Positions 34,108 to 46,697 are shown, counted from the first letter of the stretch. The stretch: 58,652 nt of DNA from Streptomyces sp. NRRL WC-3618 (GCF_001280005.1 NZ_LGDW01000393.1:1-58652), one strand, 5' to 3'. Notes: a model not told the origin generated them from the sequence alone. Translations and numbers: made by a program.

Positions 34108-35370
34108 TCAGCCCAGCTTCGACTCGAGTTCCGCCACGATCTCGTTCACGCCGACCGCCGTCTGCTCGCCGGACTCCATGTCCTTCAGCTGGACGACGCC
34201 CTCGGCAAGGTCGCGTTCACCGGCGACGAGGGCGAAGCGGGCGCCCGACCTGTTGGCCGCCTTCATAGCGGCCTTGAGGCCTTTCACCCCGTACGAGAAG
34301 TCCGCCGCGACCCCCACCTTGCGCAACTCCGTGACCTTCGCGAACAGCACCCGGCGAGCCTCCTCGCCGAGTGGCACCGCGAACACGCTTGTCGCGGAGG
34401 GGAGTTCGAGCTCGACGCCCTCCGCCTCAAGCGCCAGCACCGTACGGTCGACACCCAGCGCCCAGCCCACCGACGGCAGCGCGGGGCCGCCGAGCATCTC
34501 GGACAGGCCGTCGTAGCGCCCACCGCCGCCCACCGCGGACTGGGACCCCAGACCGTCGTGGACGAACTCGAACGTCGTACGCGTGTAGTAGTCCAGGCCG
34601 CGGACCAGCTTGGCGTCATCCTCGAAGGCGACGCCCTGGGCCACCAGCAACGCCCGCACTTCCTCGTGGTACGTCTTGCACGCGTCGCACAGGTAGTCCC
34701 GCAGCAGCGGCGCCCCCACCAGCTGCTTCTGGACGTCGTCCCGCTTGTCGTCCAGTACCCGCAGCGGGTTGATGTCGGCCCGGCGCAGCGTCTCCTCGTC
34801 CAGGTCGAGGCCCCGGAGGAAGTCCTGCAGCGCGGCCCGGTAGACCGGACGGCACTCCTTGTCGCCCAGCGAGTTCAGCAGGATGCGGAAGTCACGCAGG
34901 CCCAGCTCCCGGTACGCCTGGTCCGCCAGGATGATCAGCTCGGCGTCCAGCGCCGGGTCCTCCGCGCCGATCGCCTCGGCGCCGACCTGCGAGAAGTGAC
35001 GGTAACGGCCCTTCTGGGGGCGCTCGTAGCGGTAGTACGAGCCCGAGTACCAGAGCTTGACCGGGAGGTTGCCCAGCTTGTGGAGGTTGGCCTCCAGGGC
35101 CGCGCGCAGGACCGACGCCGTGCCTTCGGGGCGCAGGGCCAGCATGTCGCCGCCCTTGGTCTGCAGCGTGTACATCTCCTTGGTGACAATGTCCGTCGAC
35201 TCACCGACACCGCGCGCGAACAGCTCGACGTTCTCGAAGCCGGGCGTCTCGATGTAGCCGTAGCCGGAGTTTCGCAGCGGGGCGGAGATCGCTTCCCGTA
35301 CCGCCAGGTACTTCGCGCTGTCCGGCGGGATCAGGTCGTACGTGCCCTTGGGGGCCCTAAAGGTGCTCAC
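34108..35370 (-). CDS. hisS: Histidyl-tRNA synthetase
   Basis: Class II synthetase charging tRNA-His. The 420-aa protein starts at GTG 35370 ([16 protein letters not shown]). Motif 2 is [14 protein letters not shown]. The histidine-specific [15 protein letters not shown] lies near residue 255, motif 3 is in GWALGVDRT, and a C-terminal anticodon-binding domain follows. It is 12 nt past the MBL-fold gene stop, a conserved pairing. Confidence 0.97.
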   Translation of the reverse strand: MSTFRAPKGTYDLIPPDSAKYLAVREAISAPLRNSGYGYIETPGFENVELFARGVGESTDIVTKEMYTLQTKGGDMLALRPEGTASVLRAALEANLHKLGNLPVKLWYSGSYYRYERPQKGRYRHFSQVGAEAIGAEDPALDAELIILADQAYRELGLRDFRILLNSLGDKECRPVYRAALQDFLRGLDLDEETLRRADINPLRVLDDKRDDVQKQLVGAPLLRDYLCDACKTYHEEVRALLVAQGVAFEDDAKLVRGLDYYTRTTFEFVHDGLGSQSAVGGGGRYDGLSEMLGGPALPSVGWALGVDRTVLALEAEGVELELPSATSVFAVPLGEEARRVLFAKVTELRKVGVAADFSYGVKGLKAAMKAANRSGARFALVAGERDLAEGVVQLKDMESGEQTAVGVNEIVAELESKLG

Positions 35371-35382
35371 GGGGGTCTCTCG

Positions 35383-36105
35383 TCACATTCCTCGTCGGTG
35401 AGGGGAGTTCGGGCCCTCGCCGCGATCTTGAAGGCCGGCCGCCACCTGCCGCAGATACGGGTTGGTGGCGCGCTCCTGGCCGATGGTCGTCTGGGCGCCG
35501 TGGCCGGACAGCACCACGGTCGAGTCGTCGAGCGGCAGGCACACCCGGGCCAGCGACTCGAGCATCTCGGCCATGTCACCGCCGGGCAGGTCGGTGCGTC
35601 CGATGGAGCCGGCGAAGAGCAGGTCGCCCGAGAAGAACACGGACGGGATGTCCGTGGTCTCGGGCATCCTGAACGTCACGGACCCCTTGGTATGGCCCGG
35701 CGCGTGCGCCACGCTCAGCTCGAATCCCGCCAGTTCCAGCCGCGCGCCGTCCGTCAGCTCCTTGACGTCGTCCGGTTCCCCGATGGTCAGCTCGCCCAGC
35801 AGCGGCATCCCGATGGAACGCCCGAGCGCCTTCTCCGGGTCGCTCATCATGTAGCGGTCGTCGGGGTGGATCCACGCCGGGACGCCGTGCGCGCCGCACA
35901 CTGGGACGACCGAGGCCACATGGTCGAGGTGGCCGTGGGTGAGGACGACGGCGACGGGCTTGAGCCGATGCTTCTTCAGCGTCTCCTCGACTCCCTCGGC
36001 GGCCTGATGGCCCGGGTCGATGATCACGCACTCCTCGCCGGCGGCGGGGGCGACCAGATAACAGTTCGTCCCCCAGGCGCCGGCCGGGAACCCGGCAATG
36101 AGCAC
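35383..36105 (-). CDS. Metallo-beta-lactamase-fold hydrolase (glyoxalase II-like)
   Basis: 240 aa from GTG 36105. The MBL signature THGHLDH lies near residue 57-62, with further ligands in HAPGHTKGS (His), SGDLLFAGSIGRTD (Asp) and LSGHGAQTTIG (His). The N-terminal GTNCYLV is typical of hydroxyacylglutathione-hydrolase-like proteins. Streptomyces makes mycothiol rather than glutathione, so the natural thioester is uncertain. It is the first gene of a likely operon with hisS and is divergent from the cyclophilin gene across a 178-nt gap. Confidence 0.92.
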   Translation of the reverse strand: MLIAGFPAGAWGTNCYLVAPAAGEECVIIDPGHQAAEGVEETLKKHRLKPVAVVLTHGHLDHVASVVPVCGAHGVPAWIHPDDRYMMSDPEKALGRSIGMPLLGELTIGEPDDVKELTDGARLELAGFELSVAHAPGHTKGSVTFRMPETTDIPSVFFSGDLLFAGSIGRTDLPGGDMAEMLESLARVCLPLDDSTVVLSGHGAQTTIGQERATNPYLRQVAAGLQDRGEGPNSPHRRGM

Positions 36106-36283
36106 GATCGTCCTTCGATTTGTGGCGTACGTGGTCGTACGGGGTGGGTGGCAGTGCCGCAGAGCCTACCGGCGCTGCCGTTTCCTCAGCGAACCCATAT
36201 ACGGTACGGGGCACACGCAGGCGATCGGCACACAAGACGCAAGCGTCCCAGTTGACGCACGAGACGCATGAGGAGAGAAACCG

Positions 36284-37108
36284 GTGGTCACCCAGGAACA
36301 GCGGCGGCGACAGCTCGCCCGGGAGAAGTTCTTGCGGCAGCAGCAGCGGCGTACGGCCGCGCGGCGCAAGTCGAACGTGCGCAACTCGGTGATCGCGTCG
36401 GTCCTCGGCGTGATCGTCGTGGGCAGTGTGCTGTCGTACGCGACCGGGGTCTTCAAGAACGACGACAGCAAGTCGAAGGCCAACGCGAGCGCCGAGGTCA
36501 CTCCGAGCGCCAAGCCCAGCAAGGGGCCGGACCCCTGTGCGAAGCCTGCCGAGGGGGCGGTGAAGTCGCTGAGCTGGAAGAAGGAGCCGGCGATGACCAT
36601 CGACAAGTCGGCGACGTACGACATGAAGCTCGCGACGACGTGCGGCGACATCGACATCGCCCTGAAGACGGCCGCGGCGCCGCACACGGTGAACTCGTTC
36701 GACTTCCTGACGAGCAAGGGCTACTTCGATCACAGCAAGTGCCACCGGCTCGTCACGAACGGCATCTACGTGCTGCAGTGCGGTGACCCGAAGGGCACCG
36801 GTATGGGCGGCCCCGGCTACACCATTCCGGACGAGAACCTGAAGGACAAGAGTCTCAAGGGCGGCACCTACCCGGCGGGCACGATCGCCATGGCCAACAC
36901 CGGCCAGGCGCACACCGGTGGCAGCCAGTTCTTCCTGGTCTACAAGGACAGTCAGCTGCCGCCCAGTTACACACCGTTCGGCACGATTTCCGCGTCGGGT
37001 ATGACGGTGCTCAAGAAAATCGCCGCGGCCGGTGAGGCCACGGGACAGGGCGACGGCGCACCGAATGCGACCGTTGTGATCAACAAGGCGACCGTAACGA
37101 AATCCTGA
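36284..37108 (+). CDS. Membrane-anchored cyclophilin-type peptidyl-prolyl isomerase
   Basis: 274 aa from GTG 36284, with AGGAGAG 7 nt upstream. Residues 1-32 are basic and Gln-rich, a membrane anchor covers about 34-52 (NSVIASVLGVIVVGSVLSY), and a linker of Ser/Lys/Pro leads to the cyclophilin domain from about residue 110. Active-site features are HRLV (catalytic Arg), GDPKGTGMGGPGY, and GSQFFLV (Gln/Phe). The domain probably faces outside. Several cysteines (DPCAKPA, TTCGD, KCHRLV, LQCGD) could form disulfides; the VKOR gene is 2.5 kb away. Confidence 0.93.
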   Translation: MVTQEQRRRQLAREKFLRQQQRRTAARRKSNVRNSVIASVLGVIVVGSVLSYATGVFKNDDSKSKANASAEVTPSAKPSKGPDPCAKPAEGAVKSLSWKKEPAMTIDKSATYDMKLATTCGDIDIALKTAAAPHTVNSFDFLTSKGYFDHSKCHRLVTNGIYVLQCGDPKGTGMGGPGYTIPDENLKDKSLKGGTYPAGTIAMANTGQAHTGGSQFFLVYKDSQLPPSYTPFGTISASGMTVLKKIAAAGEATGQGDGAPNATVVINKATVTKS

Positions 37109-37242
37109 CTGTCAACTGCGAAACTTCGGTCGCGCGGGATGCGGACAGCATCCCTGCCGGTCGCCTATGTTGGCCGTGACGAAACTGTGGACGATGCCCG
37201 GGGGTGCAGAGCCCTCCGCAGGCATCATGTGGAGGAGGCGCT

Positions 37243-38472
37243 GTGAGCAGCGACCCGTGGGGCCGCGTCGACGAGACGGGGACCGTGTACGTGCGTACTG
37301 CCGACGGTGAGCAGGTCGTCGGTTCCTGGCAGGCCGGCTCCCCCGAGGAGGCGTTGGCCTACTTCGAGCGCAAGTACGAGGGCCTGGTTGTCGAGATCGG
37401 CCTCCTCGAGAAGCGAGTCAAGACCACCGACCTGTCCTCGAAGGACGCCCAGGTGGCGATCGACCACATCCGCGAGCAGGTGGACTCCCACCACGCGGTC
37501 GGCGATCTGGCCGCGCTGAAGGTCCGGCTGGACAAGCTCGTCGAGACCGTCGAGGCCCGCCGCGAAGAGCGCAAGCAGCAGCGGGCCAAGCAGTCCGACG
37601 AGGCGCGGCACGCCAAGGAGGCGCTGGTCGTCGAGGCGGAGGAGCTGGCGCAGTCCGACCAGTGGCGGTCCGCCGGTGAGCGGCTGCGCGCGCTGGTGGA
37701 CACCTGGAAGGGGCTGCCGCGGCTCGACCGGAAGTCGGACGACGAGCTGTGGCACCGCTTCTCGCACGCCCGTTCGGCGTTCTCCAAGCGCCGCAAGGCG
37801 CACTTCGCGTCCCTGGACGCGCAGCGCGAGGATGCCCGCAAGGTCAAGGAGAAGCTGGTCGCGGAGGCGGAGGCGCTGTCGGCGTCGACCGACTGGGGTC
37901 CGACGGCGGCTCGCTACCGCGAGCTGATGACGGACTGGAAGGCCGCCGGCCGTGCGCAGCGCGAGTTCGAGGACGACCTGTGGAACCGTTTCCGCGGCGC
38001 CCAGGACGTGTTCTTCGCGGCGCGCAGTTCGGTCTTCGCCGAGCGGGACGCGGAGCAGACCGAGAACCTCAAGCTCAAGGAGGAGCTGGCCGGCGAGGCC
38101 GAGAAGCTCCTGCCGATCACGGACCTGAAGGCGGCGCGGGCCGCTTTCCGTTCGATCAACGAGCGCTGGGAGGCCATCGGCCATGTGCCGCGTGACTCCC
38201 GCCCGAAGGTCGAGGGCCGGATGCACACGGTCGAGCGGGCCCTTCAGGAGTCCGAGGAGACCGAGTGGCGCCGGACGAACCCGGAGGCACGCGCGCGTGC
38301 CGAGGGTCTGACCGGTCAGCTCCAGGCGGCCGTGGACAAGCTCGCCGGCCAGATCGAGACCGCCCGGGCGCAGGGCAACAACGCCAGGGCCGACAAGCTC
38401 CAGAAGGAGCTGGACGGCCGCCAGGCGCTGCTCGACCAGGCACTCAAGGGCCTGCAGGAGTTCGGCGGCTAG
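37243..38472 (+). CDS. DUF349 coiled-coil protein
   Basis: 409 aa from GTG 37243 (SSDPWGRVDETGTVYV), with GGAGG 6-8 nt upstream; the open frame back to 37204 has no ribosome-binding site. The N-terminus is a short beta-rich segment. The rest is charged and helical with at least two DUF349 units, recognisable by the spacing of Trp-Lys/Arg pairs (RALVDTWKGLPRLDRKSDDE, RELMTDWKAAGRAQ, INERWEAIGHVPRD). Function unknown; no membrane segment. Confidence 0.9.
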   Translation: MSSDPWGRVDETGTVYVRTADGEQVVGSWQAGSPEEALAYFERKYEGLVVEIGLLEKRVKTTDLSSKDAQVAIDHIREQVDSHHAVGDLAALKVRLDKLVETVEARREERKQQRAKQSDEARHAKEALVVEAEELAQSDQWRSAGERLRALVDTWKGLPRLDRKSDDELWHRFSHARSAFSKRRKAHFASLDAQREDARKVKEKLVAEAEALSASTDWGPTAARYRELMTDWKAAGRAQREFEDDLWNRFRGAQDVFFAARSSVFAERDAEQTENLKLKEELAGEAEKLLPITDLKAARAAFRSINERWEAIGHVPRDSRPKVEGRMHTVERALQESEETEWRRTNPEARARAEGLTGQLQAAVDKLAGQIETARAQGNNARADKLQKELDGRQALLDQALKGLQEFGG

Positions 38473-38503
38473 GCTTTTTCTCGCCGGTTCTCCCGCACGA
38501 CGT

Positions 38504-38550
38504 TACGCAGAGGGGCTCCCGTACATCTCGTACGGGAGCCCCTCTGCGTA
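38504..38550. terminator. Bidirectional terminator between the DUF349 gene and relA
   Basis: Perfect 21-bp inverted repeat (38504-38524 with 38530-38550; arm starts TACGCAGAGGGGCTC), 5-nt loop. The convergent genes stop at 38472 and 38569 on either side. Confidence 0.88.
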
Positions 38551-38568
38551 CCTGCGTACCGCTCGTGG

Positions 38569-41106
<2,538 letters not shown>

Positions 41107-41129
41107 GAGGACTCCTCGTGCGCGTTCCG

Positions 41130-41155
41130 GGTCCCCCGGTCAGGCTCCGGGGACC
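41130..41155 (-). promoter_or_regulatory. Hairpin just upstream of the relA ribosome-binding site
   Basis: GGTCCCCCGG (41130-41139) can pair with CCGGGGACC (41147-41155), giving a stable stem of 9-10 bp around 15 nt from the relA Shine-Dalgarno. It may affect relA translation; not verified by folding. Confidence 0.45.
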
Positions 41156-41226
41156 CCATGGTAGCGATCCCGGGCTCCGGCATCGCTTCCAGGCCGCTGA
41201 GACGGCCTTGTACAGGAGAAACACGA

Positions 41227-41260
41227 GAGGCGGGCACCGGATTCCTCCGATACCCGCCTC
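41227..41260 (-). terminator. Hairpin downstream of apt
   Basis: GAGGCGGG (41227-41234) with CCCGCCTC (41253-41260), extended by an inner CCGG/CCG pairing; it lies 40 nt past the apt stop. Confidence 0.65.
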
Positions 41261-41300
41261 GTTCGCTCCGCGTACTTCCAGGCAGCCCCTGCGGGTTGCC

Positions 41301-41840
41301 TCAGACGGTGATCAGCGCCTCCAGCACCGCTCCCGAGAGAGCGGGTTCGAGCCGCTGCCGGCCGCCGAGGAACCCGAGCTCCATGAGGATCGCCAGACCG
41401 GCGACCTCCGCGCCGGCCCGCCGGATCAGCTGGAGGGACGCCTCGGCGGTGCCGCCCGTGGCCAGTACGTCGTCGATCACCAGGACGCGGTCGCCCGCGC
41501 TCAGGTCCTCGGCGTGCACCTCGATCTCGGCGGAGCCGTACTCCAGGTCGTACGCCTGGCTGAGCGTGGCTCCGGGGAGCTTGCCCGCCTTGCGGACGGG
41601 GATGAACCCGAGGCCCGCCCGGACCGCGACCGGGGCGCCCAGGATGAAGCCGCGCGCCTCCAGACCGACGATCTTCGTGGCACCGCTGCGGACAGCGATC
41701 TCGGCCAGGGCGTCGGTGAGCGCGGTGAACGCCTCCGGGTCCGCCAGGAGCGGGGTGATGTCCTTGAACATCACCCCCGGCTCCGGGTAGTCCGCCACAT
41801 CGCGGATACGGCTGAGCAGCAGCTCCTGGACGCCGGTCAT
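41301..41840 (-). CDS. apt: Adenine phosphoribosyltransferase
   Basis: Salvages adenine to AMP using PRPP. It is 179 aa from ATG 41840 (TGVQELLLSRIRDV), overlapping the secF stop as ATGA. PRPP-binding motif VLVIDDVLATGGT lies near residue 123; GLEARGFILGAPVA and RKAGKLPG are family signatures. The longer open frame upstream lies antisense-like over secF and is not coding. The secF-apt-relA order is conserved in actinobacteria (recollection). Confidence 0.96.
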   Translation of the reverse strand: MTGVQELLLSRIRDVADYPEPGVMFKDITPLLADPEAFTALTDALAEIAVRSGATKIVGLEARGFILGAPVAVRAGLGFIPVRKAGKLPGATLSQAYDLEYGSAEIEVHAEDLSAGDRVLVIDDVLATGGTAEASLQLIRRAGAEVAGLAILMELGFLGGRQRLEPALSGAVLEALITV

Positions 41841-42943
41841 CGGCGCTTGCCCGAGGGACGGCCGCGACCCCGGCTGCGAGAGGCCGGCTGGTTGCGCGGG
41901 CCGACGACCGCCGGAGCGGCTTCGTCGTCCTCGTCGTCGTACGGCCGCTCGGCGCTGACCTGGGACACCGGGCTCTCGCCCTGGGCGCGCTTGGCCAGGA
42001 CGCGCTTCTTGAGCGCCTTCATCTGCGGCTCGCGCTCCTTGAGGTCGGCGACGAGCGGCGTGGCGATGAAGATCGAGGAGTACGCACCGGCCGCGAGGCC
42101 GACGAACAGCGACAGCGAGATGTCGTTCAGCATGCCCGCGCCGAGCACACCGCCACCGATGAACAGCAGGCCGGCGACGGGGAGGAGCGCGACCACCGTG
42201 GTGTTGATGGAGCGGACCAGGGTGCCGTTGATCGACCGGTCGGCGATCTCGCTGTACGTGTAGCGGGTCTGCTTGGTGATGTCCTTCGTCTGTTCCTTGA
42301 GGCTGTCGAAGACGACGACCGTGTCGTAGAGCGAGTAACCGAGGATCGTCAGCAGACCGATCACCGTGCCTGGCGTCACTTCGAAGCCGACGAGGGCGTA
42401 GATGCCGACCGTGATGGTGATGTCGTGGATCAGTGCCACGAGCGCGGCCACGGCCATGCGCCACTCGAAGGCGATCGCCAGATAGATCACCACCAGGATC
42501 ATGAAGATCACCAGGCCCTGCCAGGCCTTGTTGGCGATCTGGTCACCCCAACTGGGGCCGACCAGCTCACCGTTGATGTCCTTCTCGGGGACGCCGAGGT
42601 CCTTGGCGAGCTGCGCCGAGACCTCGTCCGCCTTCTTGGTGTCGATGGTGGCGACCTGGATGCGCAGGCCGTCCTTGCCGAGCGTCTGGACGATCGCGTC
42701 GTGGCCGGAAGCCGCTTCCGCGTACTTCTCGGCCTGACTCACCGAAACGCTGGTCTTCTCGACGGTGAAGACGGCACCGCCCTCGAACTCGATGCCCATG
42801 TTCAGGCCGCGCACCGTCAGACCGAGGATGGCCGTGATGGTGATCAGGATCGAGATGCCGTACCAGATGAAACGCTTGCCGACGAAGTCGTAGCCGATCT
42901 CGCCGCGGTGGAGCCGGGCGCCGAGGGTGCCGAGTTTCGACAT
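41837..42943 (-). CDS. secF: Protein translocase subunit SecF
   Basis: Membrane partner of SecD that uses proton motive force in late steps of Sec export. The 368-aa protein has the N-terminal membrane segment, GIEFEGGAVFTV (the SecF signature), an outside domain, and five C-terminal membrane segments with GYSLYDTVVVFDSLKEQ. The C-terminal cytoplasmic tail is acidic, then very basic (SRSRGRGRPSGKRR). It starts 1 nt after the secD stop. Confidence 0.97.
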   Translation of the reverse strand: MSKLGTLGARLHRGEIGYDFVGKRFIWYGISILITITAILGLTVRGLNMGIEFEGGAVFTVEKTSVSVSQAEKYAEAASGHDAIVQTLGKDGLRIQVATIDTKKADEVSAQLAKDLGVPEKDINGELVGPSWGDQIANKAWQGLVIFMILVVIYLAIAFEWRMAVAALVALIHDITITVGIYALVGFEVTPGTVIGLLTILGYSLYDTVVVFDSLKEQTKDITKQTRYTYSEIADRSINGTLVRSINTTVVALLPVAGLLFIGGGVLGAGMLNDISLSLFVGLAAGAYSSIFIATPLVADLKEREPQMKALKKRVLAKRAQGESPVSQVSAERPYDDEDDEAAPAVVGPRNQPASRSRGRGRPSGKRR

Positions 42944-42944
42944 C

Positions 42945-44708
42945 TCACGCCTCCTTCGTGTCGACGGGCGCGGACGCGCGACGGGTGCGACGGAGCGGCG
43001 GTTTGGCGCCCAGGCGCTGCGGGTCGAGGCCGGACCAGCGGTGGCCCTCCGCGTAGAACTTCTTGCGGGCGAGGATCGTCATCAGCGGCTTGGTGAAGAA
43101 GAAGACGACGACCACGTCGAGCACGGTGGTCAGACCGAGGGTGAACGCGAAGCCCTGGACCTTGCCGACGGTGACGATGAAGAGCACCGCGGCGGCGAGG
43201 AAGGACACGAAGTCGGAGACCATGATCGTGCGCCGGGCGCGCGGCCAGGCGCGCGCGACGGCGGGCTGCAGCGAACGGCCCTCCCGGATCTCGTCCCGGA
43301 TGCGCTCGAAGAACACGATGAACGAGTCCGCGGTGATACCGATCGCGACGATCGCACCACAGACAGCGGGCAGGTTCAGCGCGAAGCCGATCGTCGGTCC
43401 GAGCAGCGCCATGATCACGTACGTGAGGACGGCGGAGACGAGGAGCGAGGCGATGGCTACGGTCGACAGGCCGCGGTAGTAGACCACCAGGTAGATGACG
43501 ACCAGGGCCAGGCCGATCGCACCCGCGATCAGACCCGCGTGCAGCTGCTCGCCGCCGAGCGCGGGGCTCACCGTGCTGATGCTCGACTCATGGAAGGTGA
43601 GCGGGAGCGCGCCGTACGACAGCATGTTCGCCAGGTCCTGCGCCTCGGTCTGGCCGAAGCTGCCGGAGATCTGCGCGGTGCCACCCGTGATCGCCGTCCG
43701 GACGTACGGGTTGGAGACGACCTCCCCGTCCAGGACGATGCCGAACTCGTTCTGCGGGTCCGGGTTCTTGGCGAGGCGGGCGGTGACGTCCCCGAACTGC
43801 TTGCTGCCCTTGGACGTGAACTCCATGGTGACCTGCCAGCCGGCGGCACCCTGGGTGTCGAAGACGGCCTGGGCCTTCTTGACCTCGGTGCCGTCGACCT
43901 CGGCCGGGCCGAGGATGAACTTCTGCCAAATGCCCTTCGAGTCCTTGCCGCAGGCCACCGTGGGCTGGCCGGGCTGGATGCCGTCACCGGTGACGGCGCG
44001 GACCGCCCTCTTGGTGCAGTCCAGCGCCGCGTACTTCGCCTGGAGCGCCGCGGTCGCCGGGTCGGGGGCCGGGCTCTTCGGGGGCGACGCGCTGGCGGGC
44101 GCGGACGGCTTGCCGCTCGGGGTCGGGGTCGCGTCGGCCTTGAGGGCGTCGGTGACCGGGCGGCCCTGCGAGGTGGCGGTGGCCGACGGGCTGGGCGAGG
44201 CGGACGACGAGGTCGCCTTCTCGCCCGGCTTCGAGGCCGACGGCGAAGGGCTGCCGGACGTGCTCGCGGACGGCTTGGGGCTGGGCGTCGCGGGGCCGCC
44301 CTGGGGCTCAACGGCCAGAACCGGCCGGAAGTAGAGCTTTGCGGTGGTGCCGACCTGCTTGCGGGCCTGCGCCGAGTTCGTGCCCTTGGGGATGTTGACA
44401 ATGATGTTGTCGCGTCCCTGGGTCTGAACCTCGGCCTCGGAGACGCCAAGACCGTTGACACGGCGGTTCATGATGTCGACCGCGGTGGCCATGTTGGTCT
44501 TGTTGATCGCGTCCGGCTGGCCCGGCTCGTTCTTCGCCGTGAGCGTGATGCTCGTTCCACCGGCCAGGTCGATGCCCAGGCGTGGAGTCGTGTGCCCGGA
44601 GGCGAACATGCCTCCGGTGAGCGCCACGATGGCGATCAGAATGAGGGCCAGCGAGCGTCCTGGCTTGCTCTGGGAGCTTGCGCTCCGGCCCTTCTTAGGT
44701 GCTGCCAC
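42945..44708 (-). CDS. secD: Protein translocase subunit SecD with a Ser/Pro-rich insertion
   Basis: 587 aa from GTG 44708, with GGGAG upstream. N-terminal membrane segment at about residues 20-37, then RLGIDLAGGTSITLTA (SecD signature). A Ser/Pro/Ala/Thr-rich stretch of about 80 residues (about 138-218) interrupts the first extracytoplasmic domain. The second half has GTAQISGSFGQTEAQDLAN, then six membrane segments with FVSFLAAAVLFIVTV. The insertion is absent from E. coli SecD and probably forms a flexible surface linker. Confidence 0.96.
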   Translation of the reverse strand: MAAPKKGRSASSQSKPGRSLALILIAIVALTGGMFASGHTTPRLGIDLAGGTSITLTAKNEPGQPDAINKTNMATAVDIMNRRVNGLGVSEAEVQTQGRDNIIVNIPKGTNSAQARKQVGTTAKLYFRPVLAVEPQGGPATPSPKPSASTSGSPSPSASKPGEKATSSSASPSPSATATSQGRPVTDALKADATPTPSGKPSAPASASPPKSPAPDPATAALQAKYAALDCTKRAVRAVTGDGIQPGQPTVACGKDSKGIWQKFILGPAEVDGTEVKKAQAVFDTQGAAGWQVTMEFTSKGSKQFGDVTARLAKNPDPQNEFGIVLDGEVVSNPYVRTAITGGTAQISGSFGQTEAQDLANMLSYGALPLTFHESSISTVSPALGGEQLHAGLIAGAIGLALVVIYLVVYYRGLSTVAIASLLVSAVLTYVIMALLGPTIGFALNLPAVCGAIVAIGITADSFIVFFERIRDEIREGRSLQPAVARAWPRARRTIMVSDFVSFLAAAVLFIVTVGKVQGFAFTLGLTTVLDVVVVFFFTKPLMTILARKKFYAEGHRWSGLDPQRLGAKPPLRRTRRASAPVDTKEA

Positions 44709-44853
44709 CTTCTCGTACTCCCTCTCGGGCCGCCTCGCGCCGGGTCAGCGCGGCCGGCGGCCATGACATGGTGTCGGGACTCCCTGCGAGAACCGCACGT
44801 GCCGGGGGTACGGGAAGCTAGCGGATCGCGCCGCGCTCCTCCCCCGGACACGG

Positions 44854-45357
44854 CTACTTCGCGTCGGACTCGCCGTCGGTCTTCTTCGGCTCTTCTTCCG
44901 CCTTGACCTCGGCGGCTTCGGTCTCGCCGGCCGGCTTGTCGGCCACGTCCTTCTTGCCGAGGTCGATGGGCTTGTCGTCGGAAGCGGCGGAAGCGTCGTC
45001 GGAGGGCTCGTCGGTCTCGGTGAGGGAGGAGGCGTCGTCCGGGACGACGGCTTCGTCGGTCTTCAGGTCGTGCTCGATGCCGTGAACGATGCGGTTGTAC
45101 TCGTCGTCGCCGAGGACGGCGCCGATGGCGTTCTTCGCGAAGAGAAGCTCCACACCCGGGCCCGCGTCGAGGAGAACCGTCTCCTCGTTGACTTCCTTGA
45201 CCGTCGCGTAGATGCCGCCGATCGTGCGGACACCGGTGCCGGGCTGCAGGTCGTCGCGCATCTGCGCGGCGGCCTGCTGCTTGCGCTTGGCGGAGCGGGT
45301 CATCAGGAACATGGCCCCGATGAGCACGATGAACGGGAGGAGGGTCACAGGATTCAC
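44854..45357 (-). CDS. yajC: Preprotein translocase accessory subunit YajC with an acidic C-terminal tail
   Basis: 167 aa from GTG 45357 (NPVTLLPFIVLIGAMFLMT). One membrane segment at residues 5-20 is followed by RSAKRKQQAAAQMRDDLQPG and VRTIGGIYATVKEV, the YajC domain. From about residue 100 the tail is extremely acidic (DEPSDDASAASDD, then EVKAEEEPKKTDGESDAK), much longer than the E. coli protein of 110 aa. It is the first gene of the yajC-secD-secF-apt group. Confidence 0.94.
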   Translation of the reverse strand: MNPVTLLPFIVLIGAMFLMTRSAKRKQQAAAQMRDDLQPGTGVRTIGGIYATVKEVNEETVLLDAGPGVELLFAKNAIGAVLGDDEYNRIVHGIEHDLKTDEAVVPDDASSLTETDEPSDDASAASDDKPIDLGKKDVADKPAGETEAAEVKAEEEPKKTDGESDAK

Positions 45358-45532
45358 GGGACGGGATTTCCTTCGCACTACCGCGTTGGGGAGCGGCCTG
45401 GTGGATGGGGGTGTGGTCGGCGCCGCCCACAGAGTTACAAAGGCGGCATCGGCGGAGTCTAAGCGAGTCCGCACGTCAGGAACAACGCTCAGCATCGCGC
45501 CACGGTTCCTGAGCCTGTGAGGACCCTCACCG

Positions 45533-46606
45533 TCACGCCCCGAACAGGTCCTGTTGTCCGCTTCCCCCCGTTGCGGTACGGGGTGGCGTGAGGCCGAGAT
45601 GCGCCCATGCGGCGGGCGTCGCGACCCGTCCGCGCGGGGTACGGGCCAGGAGTCCCTCCCGTACGAGGAAGGGCTCGGCGACCTCCTCGACGGTCTCCCG
45701 CTCCTCCCCCACCGCGACGGCCAGCGTGGAGAGCCCGACCGGTCCGCCGCCGAAGAGCTTGAGCAGCGCTTCGAGGACACCTCTGTCGAGGCGGTCGAGA
45801 CCGCGGGCGTCGACCTCGTAGACCTTGAGGGCCGCCTCCGCGATGGCGCGGGTGATGACGCCGTCGGCCTTCACCTGCGCGTAGTCCCGGACGCGGCGCA
45901 GCAGGCGGTTGGCGATACGGGGGGTGCCGCGTGAGCGGCCGGCGATCTCGGCGGCGCCGTCGGCACCGATCTCGACGTCGAGGAGGTTCGCGGAGCGGTG
46001 GATGACGCGCTGCAGCTCGGCCGGTTCGTAGAACTCCATGTGCGCGGTGAAGCCGAAGCGGTCGCGCAGCGGGGGTGGCAGCAGCCCCGCGCGCGTGGTG
46101 GCGCCGACCAGCGTGAACGGGGGCAGCTCGAGGGGGATGGCGGTGGCGCCGGGGCCCTTACCGACGATCACGTCGACGCGGAAGTCCTCCATCGCCATGT
46201 ACAGCATCTCCTCGGCGGGCCGGGACATGCGGTGGATCTCGTCGAGGAAGAGGACCTCGCCCTCCTGGAGGGAGGAGAGGATCGCCGCGAGGTCGCCGGC
46301 GTGCTGGATGGCGGGGCCGCTGGTGATGCGGATGGGGGCGCCCATCTCGGCCGCGATGATCATCGAGAGGGTGGTCTTGCCGAGGCCCGGGGCGCCCGAG
46401 AGCAGCACGTGGTCGGCGGTGGCGCCACGCGCGCGTGCGGCGCGCAGGACGAGGTCGAGTTGCTCGCGGACCTTCTCCTGGCCGATGAACTCGTCCAGGT
46501 CCTTGGGGCGCAGAGCGGCCTCGACGGCCTGGTCCTCACCGTCGGCGGACGCACCGACGAGCCGCTCGGGGGCGGTGCTCTCGTCGGTCGTGTCGTCCCA
46601 GTTCAT
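45533..46606 (-). CDS. ruvB: Holliday junction branch-migration ATPase RuvB
   Basis: Hexameric motor that drives branch migration with RuvA. The 357-aa protein has [20 protein letters not shown], Walker [13 protein letters not shown] near residue 68, Walker [14 protein letters not shown], and a C-terminal winged helix with [18 protein letters not shown]. It lies 91 nt after ruvA in the ruvC-ruvA-ruvB cluster, immediately ahead of yajC. Confidence 0.97.
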   Translation of the reverse strand: MNWDDTTDESTAPERLVGASADGEDQAVEAALRPKDLDEFIGQEKVREQLDLVLRAARARGATADHVLLSGAPGLGKTTLSMIIAAEMGAPIRITSGPAIQHAGDLAAILSSLQEGEVLFLDEIHRMSRPAEEMLYMAMEDFRVDVIVGKGPGATAIPLELPPFTLVGATTRAGLLPPPLRDRFGFTAHMEFYEPAELQRVIHRSANLLDVEIGADGAAEIAGRSRGTPRIANRLLRRVRDYAQVKADGVITRAIAEAALKVYEVDARGLDRLDRGVLEALLKLFGGGPVGLSTLAVAVGEERETVEEVAEPFLVREGLLARTPRGRVATPAAWAHLGLTPPRTATGGSGQQDLFGA

Positions 46607-46697
46607 GCGTGTGCCTCGCGGTCGCGGTCGGTCGGGTGGTTCCTGCGAAGTGGGTGAACGGGGGCGGGCGGCGCCCCTGTTCCGTCGACTTCGCTGG

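Noticed and set aside
33106..36255. 1,049-codon plus-strand frame across rarA end, VKOR, hisS and the MBL gene
   Set aside because: It spans four recognised genes and their intergenic gaps in antisense; no ribosome-binding site or domain.
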